Of a DNA stretch of 64,000 nucleotides, positions 33,001 to 46,600 are shown piece by piece; the stretch's first letter is position 1, and the number at the start of each line of letters is the position of its first letter. The notes under the pieces were generated by a model. That model worked only from the letters and a program-made list of their open reading frames with translations. It did not search any database and was not told where the DNA came from. This stretch comes from Anastrepha obliqua. Lineage: Eukaryota; Arthropoda; Insecta; Diptera; Tephritidae. Both the position numbers and the translations under genes were made by a program. The stretch is taken from NCBI RefSeq assembly GCF_027943255.1, contig NC_072896.1:3534001-3598000 (forward strand). Reading direction: 5' to 3'.

Positions 33001-33779
33001 GAACCAGTTTCTGCAAATTTGCCAACTTTTGAATTGTTGACTCATTCGGTCGATTATTTCACTACTAACTCTATATATCCGTATCTTAATTTACGCTTAA
33101 CTGGTTATGTTATATAGCTTCCAATTTGCGCCTGAATAACTTTTTTCTCATATCAGCACTTCAAACTTGATAGGAAGTTTGTAGAATATTTAACAAATTC
33201 TTTGCCAAAAATATAATTTATTTTAGATGCCAACATGCAAAAAATCGAAATTAATGCAACATCCCCTAGTGTCATTTACACATTCAATAGTCGAAGAGGA
33301 ATACATTTTAAAATATTATTGTGCCTAAAACTATCGAACCTAAAACTGCAACTCGATCGAGGCAGATTTCTTCAATTCCTGGGTAGTGTATACCAAGAAT
33401 AAACTACTCTACTCGCAGCTCTGCAAATTATTTTAATCTTTGCTGTGTGATACTTTTGTGAAAGAGGTTGACCTAAAGTTTCTGTAATAAAGTCGAAATG
33501 CAGGTCGCAAATCAATTTAATTAAGTTGGTTCTGAGTTCGAGCCATTCGAGACCTTTTTAAATAATAAATAAAGTCATCTCAAACTCTGCTATAGCAACA
33601 CTCAGATTCTGTTCGGTAAGGTTTGGCAAGTCATCATGTATCATTTAATGACAAAACAAAGCTTCCGAATTGTGTAAATTTACTTAAAAAAATTATTCTG
33701 TTCGTCAAGTTCATAGAGTACTGGCGGCATCACCTTTCGAAATGAGGACGGAACTCGAGTACTATCGGGCCATGCTGAC

Positions 33780-34014
33780 TGTTTTTTTGTTTCTAAAAAT
33801 TAATCAGCTAAACATCGACGACATTTTGTCCCAACAAGACGGCTCAAACTGCCATGCAGCGTTTTTAACAATAAATAGAGCGAAATATTCCAGCCGTCAT
33901 TGAAACTATCGGCCAGATTTATTGGAAAGTGTAGTCAAAAATTCGGCTGACCGAATGGATCATGTAACTCGTGTCCGCCGCGGTGGACATATGACGGATA
34001 TCATTTTCGAAAAA
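33780..34014 (+). pseudogene. mariner transposase remnant
   Basis: Plus-strand codons read LSQQDGSNCHAAFLTIN (second catalytic Asp region) and, after a deletion, ADRMDHVTRVRRGGHMTDII with a stop. The end resembles DRMGWCMASRGSHMNEVVFH in the element at 39408. The third catalytic region is gone. Confidence 0.6.
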
Positions 34015-35950
34015 TAAATGACATAAAATTATTTACTATCTATAATAACAAAAAAAAAAAAAAAATTCATTCCAACAATTGTTGTTGTTTTCTATTATCA
34101 TTTTAAGTGCTCATCGCTAAAAAATGTATTTCATAAAGAGATTCGCAATATAAAAAATATTGGAAGCTACTGGTTTAAGTCGAAAATAATCCAAATAGAC
34201 CAATAAGCTACTGTAAGCTATATTAAAAGTTTAACTTGATGATGAAAATTGAGTAGTGAGTATGTAAAATCTATAATTGCATGTGCGTATGAAATTTTTC
34301 GCGGATACAAAAAAATATGATTTTGTGTTATTAAACATTTTTTTTTTTTGTAATAATTCCTTTTGTCAAGACGCTTGTCATTAAAAAAACATCTGCCATT
34401 TGAAAGTGGCATAAAACTGCATGACTCACCATGAGGCACACAAAAAATTTGGCTTGATCTAAACACTTTTCAGGATATGAGCGACAGTCTTGGCACAGAA
34501 TCTGTGCGAGCCGAAAAAAAGAAAAACTTTCGTTTGAAAGTAAAAGAAAAGCATGATTATGGCTACGATTCGCTTTTTTGGCGGAGCGTGGGATTTGAAG
34601 AAACGCAAAAATTTCTACTAAAAAAACCATACTCGTACATATGAATGCATGAAAATGTACGAAATGCGATTTTTTAGTTGTCCGACTTTCAATATTTACC
34701 AACTTACCCATTTCCACGTGCACTCCTGTGTACTTATTCGTATTGTTGCTTTTCGTTGCGATATAAACTTTAGTTAAAGTTTTTTGTTTTGCCCAACATT
34801 AAAGCTTTGCCGCGCGTTTTACCCCATTCATCTTTCTTCACTACCTACACTGATACCCTAAACAAAAGTTGCTGGCCTAAGGCTGCCGGCGTGGCTGCCA
34901 ACTGTTTTGTTGACTCCGAAGTTAAACGGAAGCTGTTTGCGTTTAAACATGAAAATATATGTGTGTATATGTATGTATGTATGTAACCGCACTCGCCAAA
35001 GTTATTTTTCTGTGGTAGCACACTAGCACGCATTCACATGCTCATACAAATGTGTATATGTGTGTATGCACCTGCATTCCAGCGCTTTTCACTCTATCTA
35101 AACTATGTTGTGTGTGTGTTTGTGTATGTGCGCGGTTGGATATGTTTTTTGTGCAGCACACCAGTCGCTTGCACTTTTACGTTAAGTATAACGGTAATTT
35201 TATGGGGTCATAAAAATAATTTTATCCAAACCGCATAATCTCACACTTGCCACGTGCAGACGGTAAGCATTTTTCAATAGTTTTTGTTTATGATACGAAG
35301 AGTTTTATGTGGCTAACTTTTTATTTGTTGTTTACCCTCTGTGGTGCGCAGTGTTTTTTTTATACGAGTATGAGTACTCGCATATGTGAATTACATGAAA
35401 TCAACTTTACTGCTAAAATTACAAACTTCGCTGAATACCAATCAATTTTCCACTAATTTGCTTGTTGGCCATAAATTTTCTCTTGTAGACTCATAAATAT
35501 TATCCAGTCCATGGCAATTTGACACTCAACAGGCGGGCGCTAATGTAGTTTTACACACACATCTACTAGTACTAGATCCACATTTAGGGGTATATTTTCA
35601 TATGCATACGAGCGCTGAAATATTTATTTTGTAAACTTCGGTTTTAATGTCATGTTGCAATTAATTAGAAATGTTTACTAACGTTAGATTTGTGGCAGAA
35701 AAACTGAAAACGAACAAGATTTTATGCATTTTTTGTTTGTCTTTCCATGTTTATAGTTAGCACAAATTTGTAACTAATTATGGAGGCCCAAAAGTAGGTC
35801 AATCCGAATAAATAAATATTTAAAATTAAATAAAATTTTGTTGGTTTCTGAATCTATTCGACGAAAGCTGCGAGCATATTCGTCTTAAGAGCCGGAGTCG
35901 TTACTGGATTATCTGCATAATATCGATGTTTAATGGCACTACACAAAAAT
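34015..35950. other. no gene seen
   Basis: AT-rich sequence with GTATGTATG microsatellite tracts at 34960-34985 and 35045-35065. There is a possible 75-bp minus-strand transposase-like phrase near 35865-35935 (YYADNPVTTPALKTN), too short to assign. Confidence 0.45.
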
Positions 35951-35959
35951 GTTAAGCAA

Positions 35960-36925
35960 TCCAAATTCTTGCCTCGCATTGGCGAATTACCATCTCTTGG
36001 ATTGCTTATAATGCGATAATCAGATACTGACTGGATAGACGGCAGTGTGGCATGGTGCAGACTTCTAATTATGAATTTATGACTGAGATCAGTGTGCTAA
36101 GACTGTGTTCATTTTGGCTTAGCAGAGATTCTGTGCGTTTAGCATTTAGAGTTGGCCAAAGTTGACGGGCGATTTTGCAGGTTGCTTCATTTCGCCATCT
36201 TTCGTTTGCCTATGTCATTATCTATGTGCTCGTCAGACAGTTTAGTGCCGAGTCTTGCTAGTTCATCGGCTCTACAGTTACCCTCAATGTCGTGATGGCC
36301 AGGAACCCATGTTACGTTTAGGTGAAATGACTCAGCCATCTCGTTAAGAGATGTGCGGCATTTCATGGCTACCTTGGAGGGATTTTATCGCCGCTTGGCT
36401 ATCAGTGAAAATGTAGATATCATTTCCGGATATCGCATCACACTGTGTCAGTGTCGCGGCTTTTATTATTGCCATCAGTTCAGCCTGAAAGACACTACAG
36501 TAGTCGGGGAGCCGAAAATCCCCAGATGTTTAGAATATACACCTCCGCCCACCCTGCCCTCAAGCTTTGAGCCATCTGTGTAAACATGGATGGACTCGCC
36601 CTGTCTCACGTCGTCCCGTTCCCACTCTTCCCTTGAGGGTCGTAAACGATGTAATGGCAAGTATAGGCGGGAGTGCATAGTCCACCAGTCCGGGAAGCCC
36701 CAAAGTGCCAGCCAGGATTTTACCGTGACCATAATCCGTGTTTGACCACTTGTTTAGAGTGTTCAGCCTTATTGCCGCACTGCGTGCGTTATATATTGCC
36801 TGCAGATCTACCGGAAGGAGGTTTAGTGTCGCATATAATGCTTTCGATGGTGTGGTTGACATGGCGCCGGCACCGTCCAAGCTTGTAAATTAGTTCCAGC
36901 TGTCTTAAATTTCAAAACGTCGTTA
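35960..36925 (-). pseudogene. LINE ORF2 carboxy-terminal fragment (RNase H)
   Basis: Minus-strand frames read GAMSTTPSKALYATLNLLPV (end of the reverse transcriptase), then HVYTDGSKLEGRVGGGVYSK (RNase H start with catalytic Asp), and then AELMAIIKAATLT and FTDSQAAIKSL in other frames. There are frameshifts and stops throughout. The RNase H blocks are better preserved than in the other LINE pieces here. Confidence 0.75.
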
Positions 36926-36951
36926 ATCATGGCACTGTGACAGAAAATGTA

Positions 36952-37905
36952 TTGGGTTGGGGAAAAAGAAATGTCGTATTTGTGATCGAAATTTTACGCT
37001 TTATTTAACGTACTTAGAATTATCCGATTCAAGTCAAATATACCCCGTTTTGTTTGCAAACTTGTTGCTATGTAGAAGGCAACTTCATTAACCTGGGTCT
37101 GGCCATAGTTGAGCAACTCATAGTGGATAATTCCCTTCCAATCCCACCAAACACAGCAAAACCTTCCTGGCGGTCAATCCGGGCTTGGCGATGGTTTGGG
37201 ACGGCTCGCCGCTTCTCGACCACGATCTTTTTCGTTTGGCAAAGTCGTACGTGATCCACTTTTCATCGCCAGTCACCATCCGCTTCAAAATGGGTCAAGT
37301 TCGTTCCGTTTGGGCAGAAAATCGCAAGCGTTGATTCGGTCCAAGAGATTTTTTTGCGTCAACACGTGTGGCACCCAAATATCCAGCTTTTTTTGGTATC
37401 CAATCTTCTGCAAATGGTTCCAAACGGTTTTGTGGTCTAAACCTAGTTCCTGACTAATCGAGCGAATGCTCACATGCCGGTCACTTTGGACAATTTTAAC
37501 GATTTTATCAGTCTCTACGACGATTGGCCTACCAGTACGGGGTGCATCTTCGACATCTACTACACCAGAACGAAATCGATCGAACCAACGCTGTGCTGTG
37601 CGAATCGTTACAGTGTCAGGCCCATAACTTCACCAATTTTTGCCGCCGTCTTCGTTGCATTTTTACCTCTAAGGTAATAAATCGTGAAATATGACGAATT
37701 TCTTGCTTGATGGACTCCATCTTTGACGCGATATAACTTAAGACAGAAACTTACGATCACAACACTGTCAAAGAGACACTTGTAGTACAGATTGTCGTCT
37801 TCAAATCGCCGTTTAGTATGACCCGATGCAATAAGTACAACGCAAGATATGTTTAAATGTCGCGCTCAATTGACAAAATACGACATTACTTTTTCCCCAA
37901 CCCAA
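36952..37905 (-). mobile_element. DD34D mariner, truncated transposase
   Basis: The inverted ends start TTGGGTTGGGGAAAAAGAAA and the complement end TTTTTCCCCAACCCAA, with TA duplications at 36950-36951 and 37906-37907. The minus strand starts MESIKQEIRHISRF at 37720, continues through SIRSISQELGLDHKTVWNHL (helix-turn-helix) to TGDEKWITYDFAKRKRSW (first catalytic Asp) and AKPGLTARKVLLC. The second and third catalytic Asp regions are missing. Total length 954 bp. Confidence 0.83.
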
Positions 37906-37907
37906 TA

Positions 37908-39405
37908 CTTCCAGTAACAAAAAGTAGGTCATCATTTTGAAACCTACACCCACCTGCTACCACTTGAAACCATCTGGAATATATAAGCAAACTAGCACTA
38001 ACGCACGGGGTTTCCGACTGCCAGATGCTACGATTTTGGTTGGTAACATAAGCGACGAGCTAAAAATGTGCCTGCCAGTTTAGACAAACAAAAAGCAAAA
38101 TTTGGAAAAAATATTCCAGTATTTTCCAACCCACTTTAAGTCCACACACTTCCAATGATAAGGACTGGCCGTCAAGAATTTGAGCAGGAAAGTCTGTCAT
38201 TGTCAGAACAACTTGCATACCTATACATACTTGCCTAGAACCTAGAATAATACCTGTACCTTGAACAACCTATACTCGATTTACATAACGCCCACAATGG
38301 CAAATAAATAAGACGTTTTCAGTGTAGCGCAATATTTCAATAACTACTCGTAGTAAATGAAATGGAAGCTCGACCTACAAACTCAGAAGATTATGTAAAA
38401 ATGTACGACATACCACATCTTACACATTTGTTGACTGAAATAAGACTTTACAGAATTTATTATTCTCCTTTTTATAAAATATAATTCGAAATGTGCCAAA
38501 ATATGAGCTGAAATTGAAAAAAAAAAATGCGTACCAAGTAAAATCACAAAAGTGCGAGTGCGAAAATGTGGCTAAACAAGTTCACTGTCTCACAGCCACG
38601 TCAAGGGGCAAAGGCGCTCGTTCGACTTTTAGCCGCTACTGTCGAAGTGGCTTGCAATGAATGAAATGGTAGAATATTACAATAAAAGCAACAACAAAGC
38701 TTTAAATCAATGCAGGTCGAGTGTGTGCAAAGTCAGAGAGCAAGTGAGATGCATTAAGAGCGAGTTCAGTTGGTAATGCGTGCGGTTGCGCAGGCGCAAT
38801 ACGCTTACGAGCATAAATAAATATTCATTGCATTTAAGGTGATTTTTTATAAATTTCTTTTTTGGTGTTTTTACTCTTGTTGTTGTTTCGCATTAATGCC
38901 AGCCAGTTGTTTATGTGACTGCCATTGGTGTTGAGATTGTTTTTAAATATTTTTGTTGCTTTTTTATTTTGCTTGCTTTGTTTGCATTATATTTATCATG
39001 CCGCGCGTCTGTTTGTTTACTCGTTTTCAATTTAAATTCACATAATTTGTTTTTCATTGCACAGACCTTTTGTGCAAAGCTTTCGAAATGCAGTTTCTTT
39101 GCTTTTGCAATTCCCACTTTTTTACCATACAAGAAGGAGTACTTTTTTAATTTACAATTTTCAACTAACTTTATTCCAAATTTTTGGTTAAGGTCTGCGC
39201 TTGAACCACCTTTTCCAGTATTACTTTTGAAAAATTCAATTTGACTTTAGAAAACATCATCCACAGCTATAATCGAATAAATTTTTTTTAAAAATTGTCG
39301 AATGTTCTTTAGAAGGCTCAGCATATCTATAGCTCCCGAGGAAATTGTTATGCGTGCCTTCGAACCGGAGTTACCGTATTGCCAGTAGTGCTAGCACTCA
39401 GATAG
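37908..39405. other. no gene seen
   Basis: AT-rich sequence. Short open frames at 38911-39244 on both strands have composition-driven Phe/Lys content and no recognisable domain. Confidence 0.5.
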
Positions 39406-39407
39406 TA

Positions 39408-39989
39408 CAGGGCCCGCCATCTATCGTTACGGATTTGAACTAGGTATTATTTGAAGAATGGTAACACTTAGCTGTCATCTGATTTGATAGAAAATTAGTT
39501 TTATTCTTCCGCTGAACGAAAATGGAGGATATTGGTGGCATTTGGTTCCAACAAGATGGCGCTACTTGCCACACAGCGCATGCTACGATCAATCTTTTGC
39601 GCACTGTCTTCGAAGATCGCATTATCAGCCGAAATTCTGATATCGTTTGGCCGCCTCGGAGCTGCGATTTGACGCCGTTGGATTATTATCTTTGAGGTGC
39701 CGTCAAATACCAGTGTTATGCCAACAAACCAGCAACAATTGATGCACTGAAGACCAACATGCGCGATGTCATAGCTGAAATACAGCCGCATACAATCGAA
39801 AATGTGTTGAAAAATTGGACCGATCGTATGGGATGGTGCATGGCTAGCCGAGGCAGCCATATGAATGAAGTTGTGTTCCATCATTAACCGGATTGTACTT
39901 CAAAATAAAAAAAAAACAGTTTGGAAAAATATTGAGTAGTTTCTTTTTTATAGCATTTTTAATTCCGTAAAGTAATATGGCGGACCCTG
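39408..39989 (+). mobile_element. DD41D mariner, 5'-deleted
   Basis: The ends start CAGGGCCCGCCATCTATCGT on the left and the complement of GTAATATGGCGGACCCTG on the right, with TA at 39406-39407 and 39990-39991. The plus strand from about 39521 reads FQQDGATCHTAHATINLLRT and WPPRSCDLTPLDYYL with 41 residues between the catalytic Asp residues, then a TGA where a Trp is expected, and a tail to MNEVVFHH. The amino-terminal half is absent. Confidence 0.82.
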
Positions 39990-40210
39990 TATTTACGTAA
40001 GAAGTGGCACATTCATTTCTATGCGTTTAGTGAGTTCCGAGCTCTTCGTTAATTGAGAGCTTTCCAACATTAAGGAAGAACTCTGAAAGTAGCAAAATTA
40101 GTATATATTTTGAATATAATCTTGTCTTCCCTTCAACTTTTAAAACCTCAGCCCAAAGATTACCAGGTTTGGCCACTAACTATACTGAAAACCAAAATTG
40201 TTCAAAACAT

Positions 40211-40400
40211 CATAAGGGTACTCGGCAGTCAAGTTCTGCCCGCTCATTTCACACGTATTCACACACTCGTCTAATCAGTCGTTGTTCAGATAGCAACGAA
40301 GCAATATGGACAGAGGCTGTGTAGATCTTTTTTCGTATATCAACACAATCTGAGTTTTTTCGTACGCAAACCGATTCATAACTCCTGTTACTTCCTGTGC
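40211..40400 (+). repeat. dispersed repeat related to 43073-43690
   Basis: It contains CACGTATTCACACACTCG, AATCAGTCGTTGTTCAGA and TTTTTTCGTATATCAACACA. All three recur near 43320-43560 (the first two inverted, the third direct). Function is unknown. Confidence 0.5.
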
Positions 40401-40554
40401 TAAACGAATGGAGTTTATTAATTTTCCATCGCGGCTTTAGCTTTCATCTTTTGGTCATTGGTCATTTCTCCAAAATCTGTCCCAGACTTGTAACACTCGC
40501 CTGAATTGATATGAATCCAATCTCAACTGAGTGCAAAGGTCGCTACTTTTTATA

Positions 40555-41326
40555 AAGGGTGGTTAAATTTCTAGGGCCGTTGTAGAATGTAAACCACACC
40601 TAAACGTCAAGTTTTTTCTGGACTTCATTTGACATTTTTCAATTACATTTGACATTTTACAATTTAATCGTCCAAATGTGCGTACAATCGGAAAAATTGT
40701 GCAAAAGTTTGAGCAAACCGGGCCTGTAGGAGATGTGAAAACACCAGTGCATGCTGGTACAGCTCGTACTGCGGAAAATATTGCTGCTGTTCGCGATAGT
40801 GTGGTTGAAGAGCCGTCCACCTCAACTCGTCGTCGTGCCCAACAATTGCACCTTTCACGCTCGTCGTTGATGAACATTATGCATAAAGACTTGCATTTAC
40901 ACGCTTACAAGGTGCAATTGACTCAAGAACTAAAGCCTCTTGACCATTTCAAGCATCGTCAATGGTCAGAATGATGGCAGGAAATGGCAACAGTGAATGA
41001 CCAACTTTCGAAGAAAATCATCTTCAGTGATCACATTTCACTTCACATTTTCACCTCAGTGGATTCGTCAATAAGTAGAATTGCCGTATTTGGGTGTTTG
41101 GTGCGGTTTATGGGCCGGCGCCATCATTGGGCCGTATTTTTTCCAAAATGAGACCGGTCAGGCACTTACTGTGAATAGTGTTCGCTATCGTGAATTGGAA
41201 GATATGGATGTGGACGATATGTGGTTTCAACAGGATGGTGCCACTTGTCCCACAGCTAACGAAAAAATGGCTCTTTTGCGCGAAAAATTTGATGGACGAA
41301 ACGGCCCTTGAAACTTAACCACCCTT
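40555..41326 (+). mobile_element. DD41D-type mariner, internally decayed
   Basis: The ends are AAGGGTGGTTAAATTTCTAG and the complement of CTTGAAACTTAACCACCCTT, with TA at 40553-40554 and 41327-41328. The plus strand encodes a well-kept amino-terminal domain (40678-40974: GKIVQKFEQTGPVGDVKTPV, RRRAQQLHLSRSSLMNIMHK), then GLWAGAIIGPYFFQNETGQA and WFQQDGATCPTANEKMALLR in another frame. The element stops before the third catalytic region, so this is a deletion derivative of 772 bp. Confidence 0.82.
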
Positions 41327-41328
41327 TA

Positions 41329-42319
41329 TTTCTTCATAACAAAGTACAGACATAGTTGAGTTAGAGAACCATATCTTACCATTATCTTAAAAGTGTGTGG
41401 ATAGAAATAAATAAAAAGGAGTGATAGAGAGTAAATAGCATTTTACCGGCATACGACTCTCACATTCAACCGCAAAAAAAACCAGCTGACTTTGGACTCC
41501 ACCTTCACAATTCACCACCACATTCACAGTCACCAGTACTAGGTTTGGCCTAATTTCGTCAGTTAATATTTTTTTATCGCTCCTATCAGTTTAAGTCAGC
41601 CGCCATCCACGCCCACCGAAGGCAACCAAGCAAATTCCCCTTCAAATTTCTAACTTTTACGAGTATTTCGTTATTATTTATTTATATATTTGATTATTTT
41701 TATTTATTTTTAATATTTTTTTTGATAGCTTATTTTCCATAGAATTCTTAAATATGCAGCCTACTTGAGAATGAAAGACACATTCAATGAATTTGAAATG
41801 CATGCGTGTGTGTGCATTGTGGGTGCATTGCGTGGTTCTACTCTGCATACTAAGCATGTAAATTGAGCTGTCATTAAGTTAGTTTTTGATTTTATCGCAT
41901 TAATGCGTGCTTAAAATTTGAAAATAAATCGCCGAATCAGCATTCAATTAACGTGGCTGTCACAAATGTCAAATTTTCATATAGGATATCAATGACTCAT
42001 TTGAGGCCTTCACGGTTCAATACTTTTAATTGCTAATTTGTGGGTATATAATTACAAAAATGCGTGCATATGTGTGTATATGTGTGTATGTGCATACCAA
42101 TATGGGATTATGTAAAATGCTATACAAAATATCTTAGTCTGTATGTGTACAAAGTAAGCAAAAAATAAATATTTATATCTGTGGAGTTTGCCCAAAAAAC
42201 CCAACTGAATTTCCCAGCTTGTGCTTTCGGTTCAATAAATCATTCACTGGAAAGTTAAACATTTTTAAATAATTTTTAATAAGAAAGAAAATGCCTTCGC
42301 ACTTACAGCGACCGTCGTC
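41329..42319. other. no gene seen
   Basis: AT-rich sequence with TG/TATG microsatellite tracts near 42065-42090. No coding signal. Confidence 0.5.
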
Positions 42320-43180
42320 TACTGCGTCGCGTGGTGTGACCACTAAAGCGATCCCTCCTCTCCTTCTGGGGAGACACCTTTCCCGGAACTGATTTCTATA
42401 TTACTTCGGGACCTCCATAAAGGACCAATTCTATTCACCCACGTCTGGGTCCACCATATTTGTAGCCAGCTTTCATGCTATAGGCTCGTCTTCTTGTGTC
42501 TCTATCTGTGCGGCTTCACTTTGCTGCACTGTGTCGAGGTCGATCTTTTTTTCGGTAGAACGTTCTCGATGTATTTCTTTACCGCGTTCCAGCTGTCCTC
42601 GCGTTCGAGCATTTTGCTGATAATGTTGCTCGGTGCGTTGTAGCTAATCTGCTGCCACAGAGCATTTCTTTTCGCGAGCCATCTATTACAGCTAAAAAAT
42701 GTGTGTTCAGCGTCATCGCTTCACCGTATATGCACTTGGAATCAGTTACTTTGCTCATGCGGTATAGGTATCTCCGGAAGTATCAATATGTCAATTGATG
42801 GAATAAGTTTCGCCGCCCATAAGCCCCTCGGTTCAGTGTCCCATCGGCTTTGCCACCGCAGCATGGTTTGGCATCTCCGTTCTGAGAAGCTAGTGATGAC
42901 GTGTATCTTCTTCACGCATCCATTCGTTCCTGCACCATGAGACCGACGAGTATCTGCCCGCTGATCACGAAAATTGCTGCGTCTGAGACAGTGCGGTAGG
43001 CTGAGGCAACTCTGAGTGCCGCTGTTCGTTCCACAGCCTCCAGTGCTTTGCGCTTCGCTTTGCAGTTTAGCACATGAATGATAGATTTACAAGGATTGAT
43101 CTTAGCTGTGGTAAAACACAAAATTATGCGAGCAGCTTTGGCTGCCACGTCAGCGAGTATTCCCACATCGTTCAATCAGT
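42320..43180 (-). pseudogene. LINE ORF2 carboxy-terminal fragment
   Basis: The minus strand reads KALEAVERTAALRVASAYRT and VSDAAIFVISGQILVGLMVQ (42912-43175), a phrase typical of the region after the reverse transcriptase in R1/Jockey-group LINEs. Broken frames down to about 42500 continue with a Cys/Trp-rich tail (CNRWLAKRNALWQQISYNAP, LEREDSWNAVKKYIENVL). It is truncated at its 5' side where the inverted repeat 43073-43690 begins. Confidence 0.7.
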
Positions 43181-43690
43181 CGTTGTTGAGGCTATGTGGA
43201 AAAGAATTGAGAAGACGTGCTCAATAACAGACCACCATTCAGCTCTGAGTGAGTTTGATAGAATCGGCTAATGAGTTGACGTCACAGGAGATGTGGTTAC
43301 AAAAACCTGAGATTGTGTTGGTCAACAACGTCTGAACAACGACTGATTGAACGAATACGTGAATACATTTGAAATTAGCAGGTAGAATTCGGCTACCGAG
43401 TCCCCTATGACGTGGCAGCCGAAGTTCCCCTCACAAGTTTTATTTTCACCACAGTTAATGAGCAAACCTTGCAAATCTATCATTCTTGGTTCAAACGGCA
43501 ACGAGCAACCTGAGCCAAGATTGTGGTGATTTTTTTTCGTATATCACTAACACAATCTTAGTTTTGTTGTTGGTGTTGTTGTAGTAGCCAGTTTTGTTAG
43601 TTTTTTTTCTAGACTCATCCGCTATTACATCAGCCCAACCGCTGATTCTGTCAAATTCACTGAGAGCTGATTAACAGTCGGATGTGGCTT
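43073..43690. repeat. inverted-repeat cluster
   Basis: The segment TGAATGATAGATTTACAAGG through GGCTGCCACGTCA (43073-43150) recurs inverted at about 43421-43490. CAATCAGTCGTTGTTGAGG (43173) recurs inverted near 43330. CAGCTCTGAGTGAGTTTGAT (43239) recurs inverted near 43640-43670. The order of blocks differs between the arms, so it is a rearranged palindrome. A third partial copy is at 40211-40400. Confidence 0.55.
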
Positions 43691-43699
43691 ACATCCTGT

Positions 43700-46600
43700 A
43701 AAAATCTGTTCGCCTTGTTATTGAAAAATAGGAAAAATAGTTATTTGAGGCGGTTGAATTTTTTTATTGAAAATATTTCGGTGAATTGTTTGCCTTTAAA
43801 TTTTTTTTCTTTCAGTTAGTGTTTGAAAATTTCTCTTAGAATTTTTGTTATTTTAAAAACTTCTGAAAAAAAAATTTTTAGATCTGCTAGATGTGTACAT
43901 AATTTTTTAATATGTATTTGTATGTTTATAATTGCACTACTTTATGTGAAGTCTTAAATCGAACCAAAATTCAATTATTAAAGATTTGCTTCCTTTTCCT
44001 CCACTTTTACACAACATTTCTAACCTAGTATCTTATTAAAGGAGGTGATATGTCAAGAGGGAACAAGAAATCTACTTACTGAATTTTTATTATTGAATCA
44101 TGAAATCAAATGAAGTTCAATTGTCAATTTTGTGCACTAGCAACGGGTGACACCAGCAACAGAAATCAACGCAGCTGTTGAATTACGGAACAATACATTT
44201 GCCTATGGCTGATGTGGAACTGTTTGGAGAAATAGAGCCAAAATTGAAGTTAAAAAGTCTTACTTATAAAGTGAAATTTCTGCCGATTTTTCACATTAAA
44301 TATTGAAAGTAGACATGCGTATGTCGAGTTAAAAAGATATCAGAAAAATAGGTCTAATACTTTTGTAGGGTATCTGCATGTAAATTTATAGGAAAAGGCA
44401 AGTAGGCAACGCTGTATGTATGACCAGTTTCACCAAATGAGATATTATATTTTAAATTTTTGTATATATTTTATATTTGGATACCTTTTTTTATTGCATG
44501 ATGTTATTACTTAGTTTATTAAAAAAAATTTCAAAAATCGAAATATTTCACAACAAGTCCTACGAAAATGCTTCCACAGATTTTCATGTGGCATGACAAG
44601 CGGCAATATCTTTCGTAAAGAGTTTCGTCGAAGAAGACCCGTGCAACTGCCGTTCTCTTTCACATTACAATTATTCATTATATTCATTGTCACTCTGAAA
44701 AAATTCTCAATTTATGATTGATTTTTCCACCCAACCCCTCAATAGTTAGCGAATACTAAGCCGACTTAAGTTGTTCTAGCAAAAATTTGCGTATATATAA
44801 ATATGTTGCGGCCACATAACCTCATTATTTAATATTTTACAACACACTTTTTGTTGATTAAGTAAAATAAACAGTTCACAAAAATTGCCGCTAGCGATAT
44901 TTGAAGTAAGCCAAACATCAATTCACGATGCTGAAAACTGAACAAAGAAGAAAACAATTCCATTTATTTCAACTTATCAAACTTTTCGCCGCCGTACTTA
45001 CATACATACGCATTTATGTTTGCTTGTGCAAGAGTCACTCGAGCGTGTTACGATTCGCTTAAAGCAATCAAGACTCTCATCATTCTCAATACAATTGCTA
45101 TAGTTCACTATTATTATTGTATTATTTCCTCTTTTTTTTTTTTTTGTACTAAGTTGTTTGTGGGCGCTTTTTTATTTTAACTACGTAAAGAAAAAAGTGT
45201 ATGCAAATTTTTTTTGTTAAAAGTTTTCTTTTTTTCTCTTTTTGTGTTTCATATTTTCAGCGTTTGAATGACTAGCTCACACAAACACACATACACACAC
45301 TTGTACACTTCTGTCTTAATGGGTGTATAATTATCGCACATTATCTCCTTGTCATGCTGATCGCGTTCACGACTTCAGGGCACGGCAGGTGGCCAAAGCG
45401 ATTCATTCATTTGTTCGTTATCTTCTCAATCATTCCTGCTTTTGCGTGTCATAGTTATGGGTATTTTAATTGTATGTTATTTGTTGTTATCAAGTGCTAA
45501 TAGCGTGCCAATGCGGCAGAGCGCGGAATGACGTTGGTGAAAATAAACAGAAAGTATTGGTACTTTTTTCTCTTCGATTTTATGAAAAGAAATGTACATT
45601 TCAATAAAAGCAATTTACCTTTATTGTTTCATATTGGCGAATTTGTGAGTATATTTGCAAGCGATTGGCGGTCTTGGTTCTTTAACTTTGAGCCTAGATT
45701 TAAAGTTAAAAAAAAAACAAAAATAAAAATTTACTTGCTTCTAACGGTACACTCAGGTCAAACGAGAAGGCCTTTTATTAAATGTGAATCGGTATTAACG
45801 GAAATGTCTCCAACCAGGTGTGGAAAGCAAGGCCGTGGATCATTGGCGACCCGATAATAGCTACGACTGGTTCATTAAGTATTTTTTAACCCCACCAATT
45901 CTCTGCTGTTTTGGTGGTTGAGTTTTTAAGCGTGCAATTCCCATAATCATTTAGTTGTTACTAGAAAGGAAAGAAGAAACTTATATTGCACGCTGGAATT
46001 TTGAGGAATGGTTTGTCGAAGCGTATCTGTAGAGGTAGTGTTTTGGGGCAGTCAGTAAATATTATTTATGTACTAAGTAAAGCAACTTACCAATTTCGTA
46101 TGCAAAGTTTTATATTTTTTTCATTTAATTTGAATTGAATTAATATTTCAAATAAAATGTGGCTATACTATACCACTAACATACATTCATTTCATTTATA
46201 TATTTCCATATAAACGTACATATGTATTTATGCAACTATTTTTCTAAAATATTTTATGAAGGAGACGAGTAAAAAATATGTCTGAAGTCTAAAGTCTGCT
46301 ACCGATTCATTAATGAATTGCATTATATAGGCATTTGTATATGTATAAGTATTCAGATATATTTTCACATGTATGTGCATGCATGTCTGCATGTAGAAAT
46401 GAATGAAAGTAAAATGTTTCATTGATGAAAACGCCATGGCATGCCATTCATTTCTCAACTATGAGATATTTTTGAAAACATTGATATGGTTCCAAGCGGT
46501 CTGGCAGGCCTTCAAAGTCCCGCATTCCAAGCGATAGCAGAAATAAAGAAAAAAAACTAAATATTAAAAAAAAATATATTTATTGATAATTTGACATTGC

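Noticed and set aside
44490..46500. Possible host exons in the 43.7-47 kb gap
   Set aside because: Open frames are short and AT-driven. No splice-flanked conserved stretch was found on either strand.
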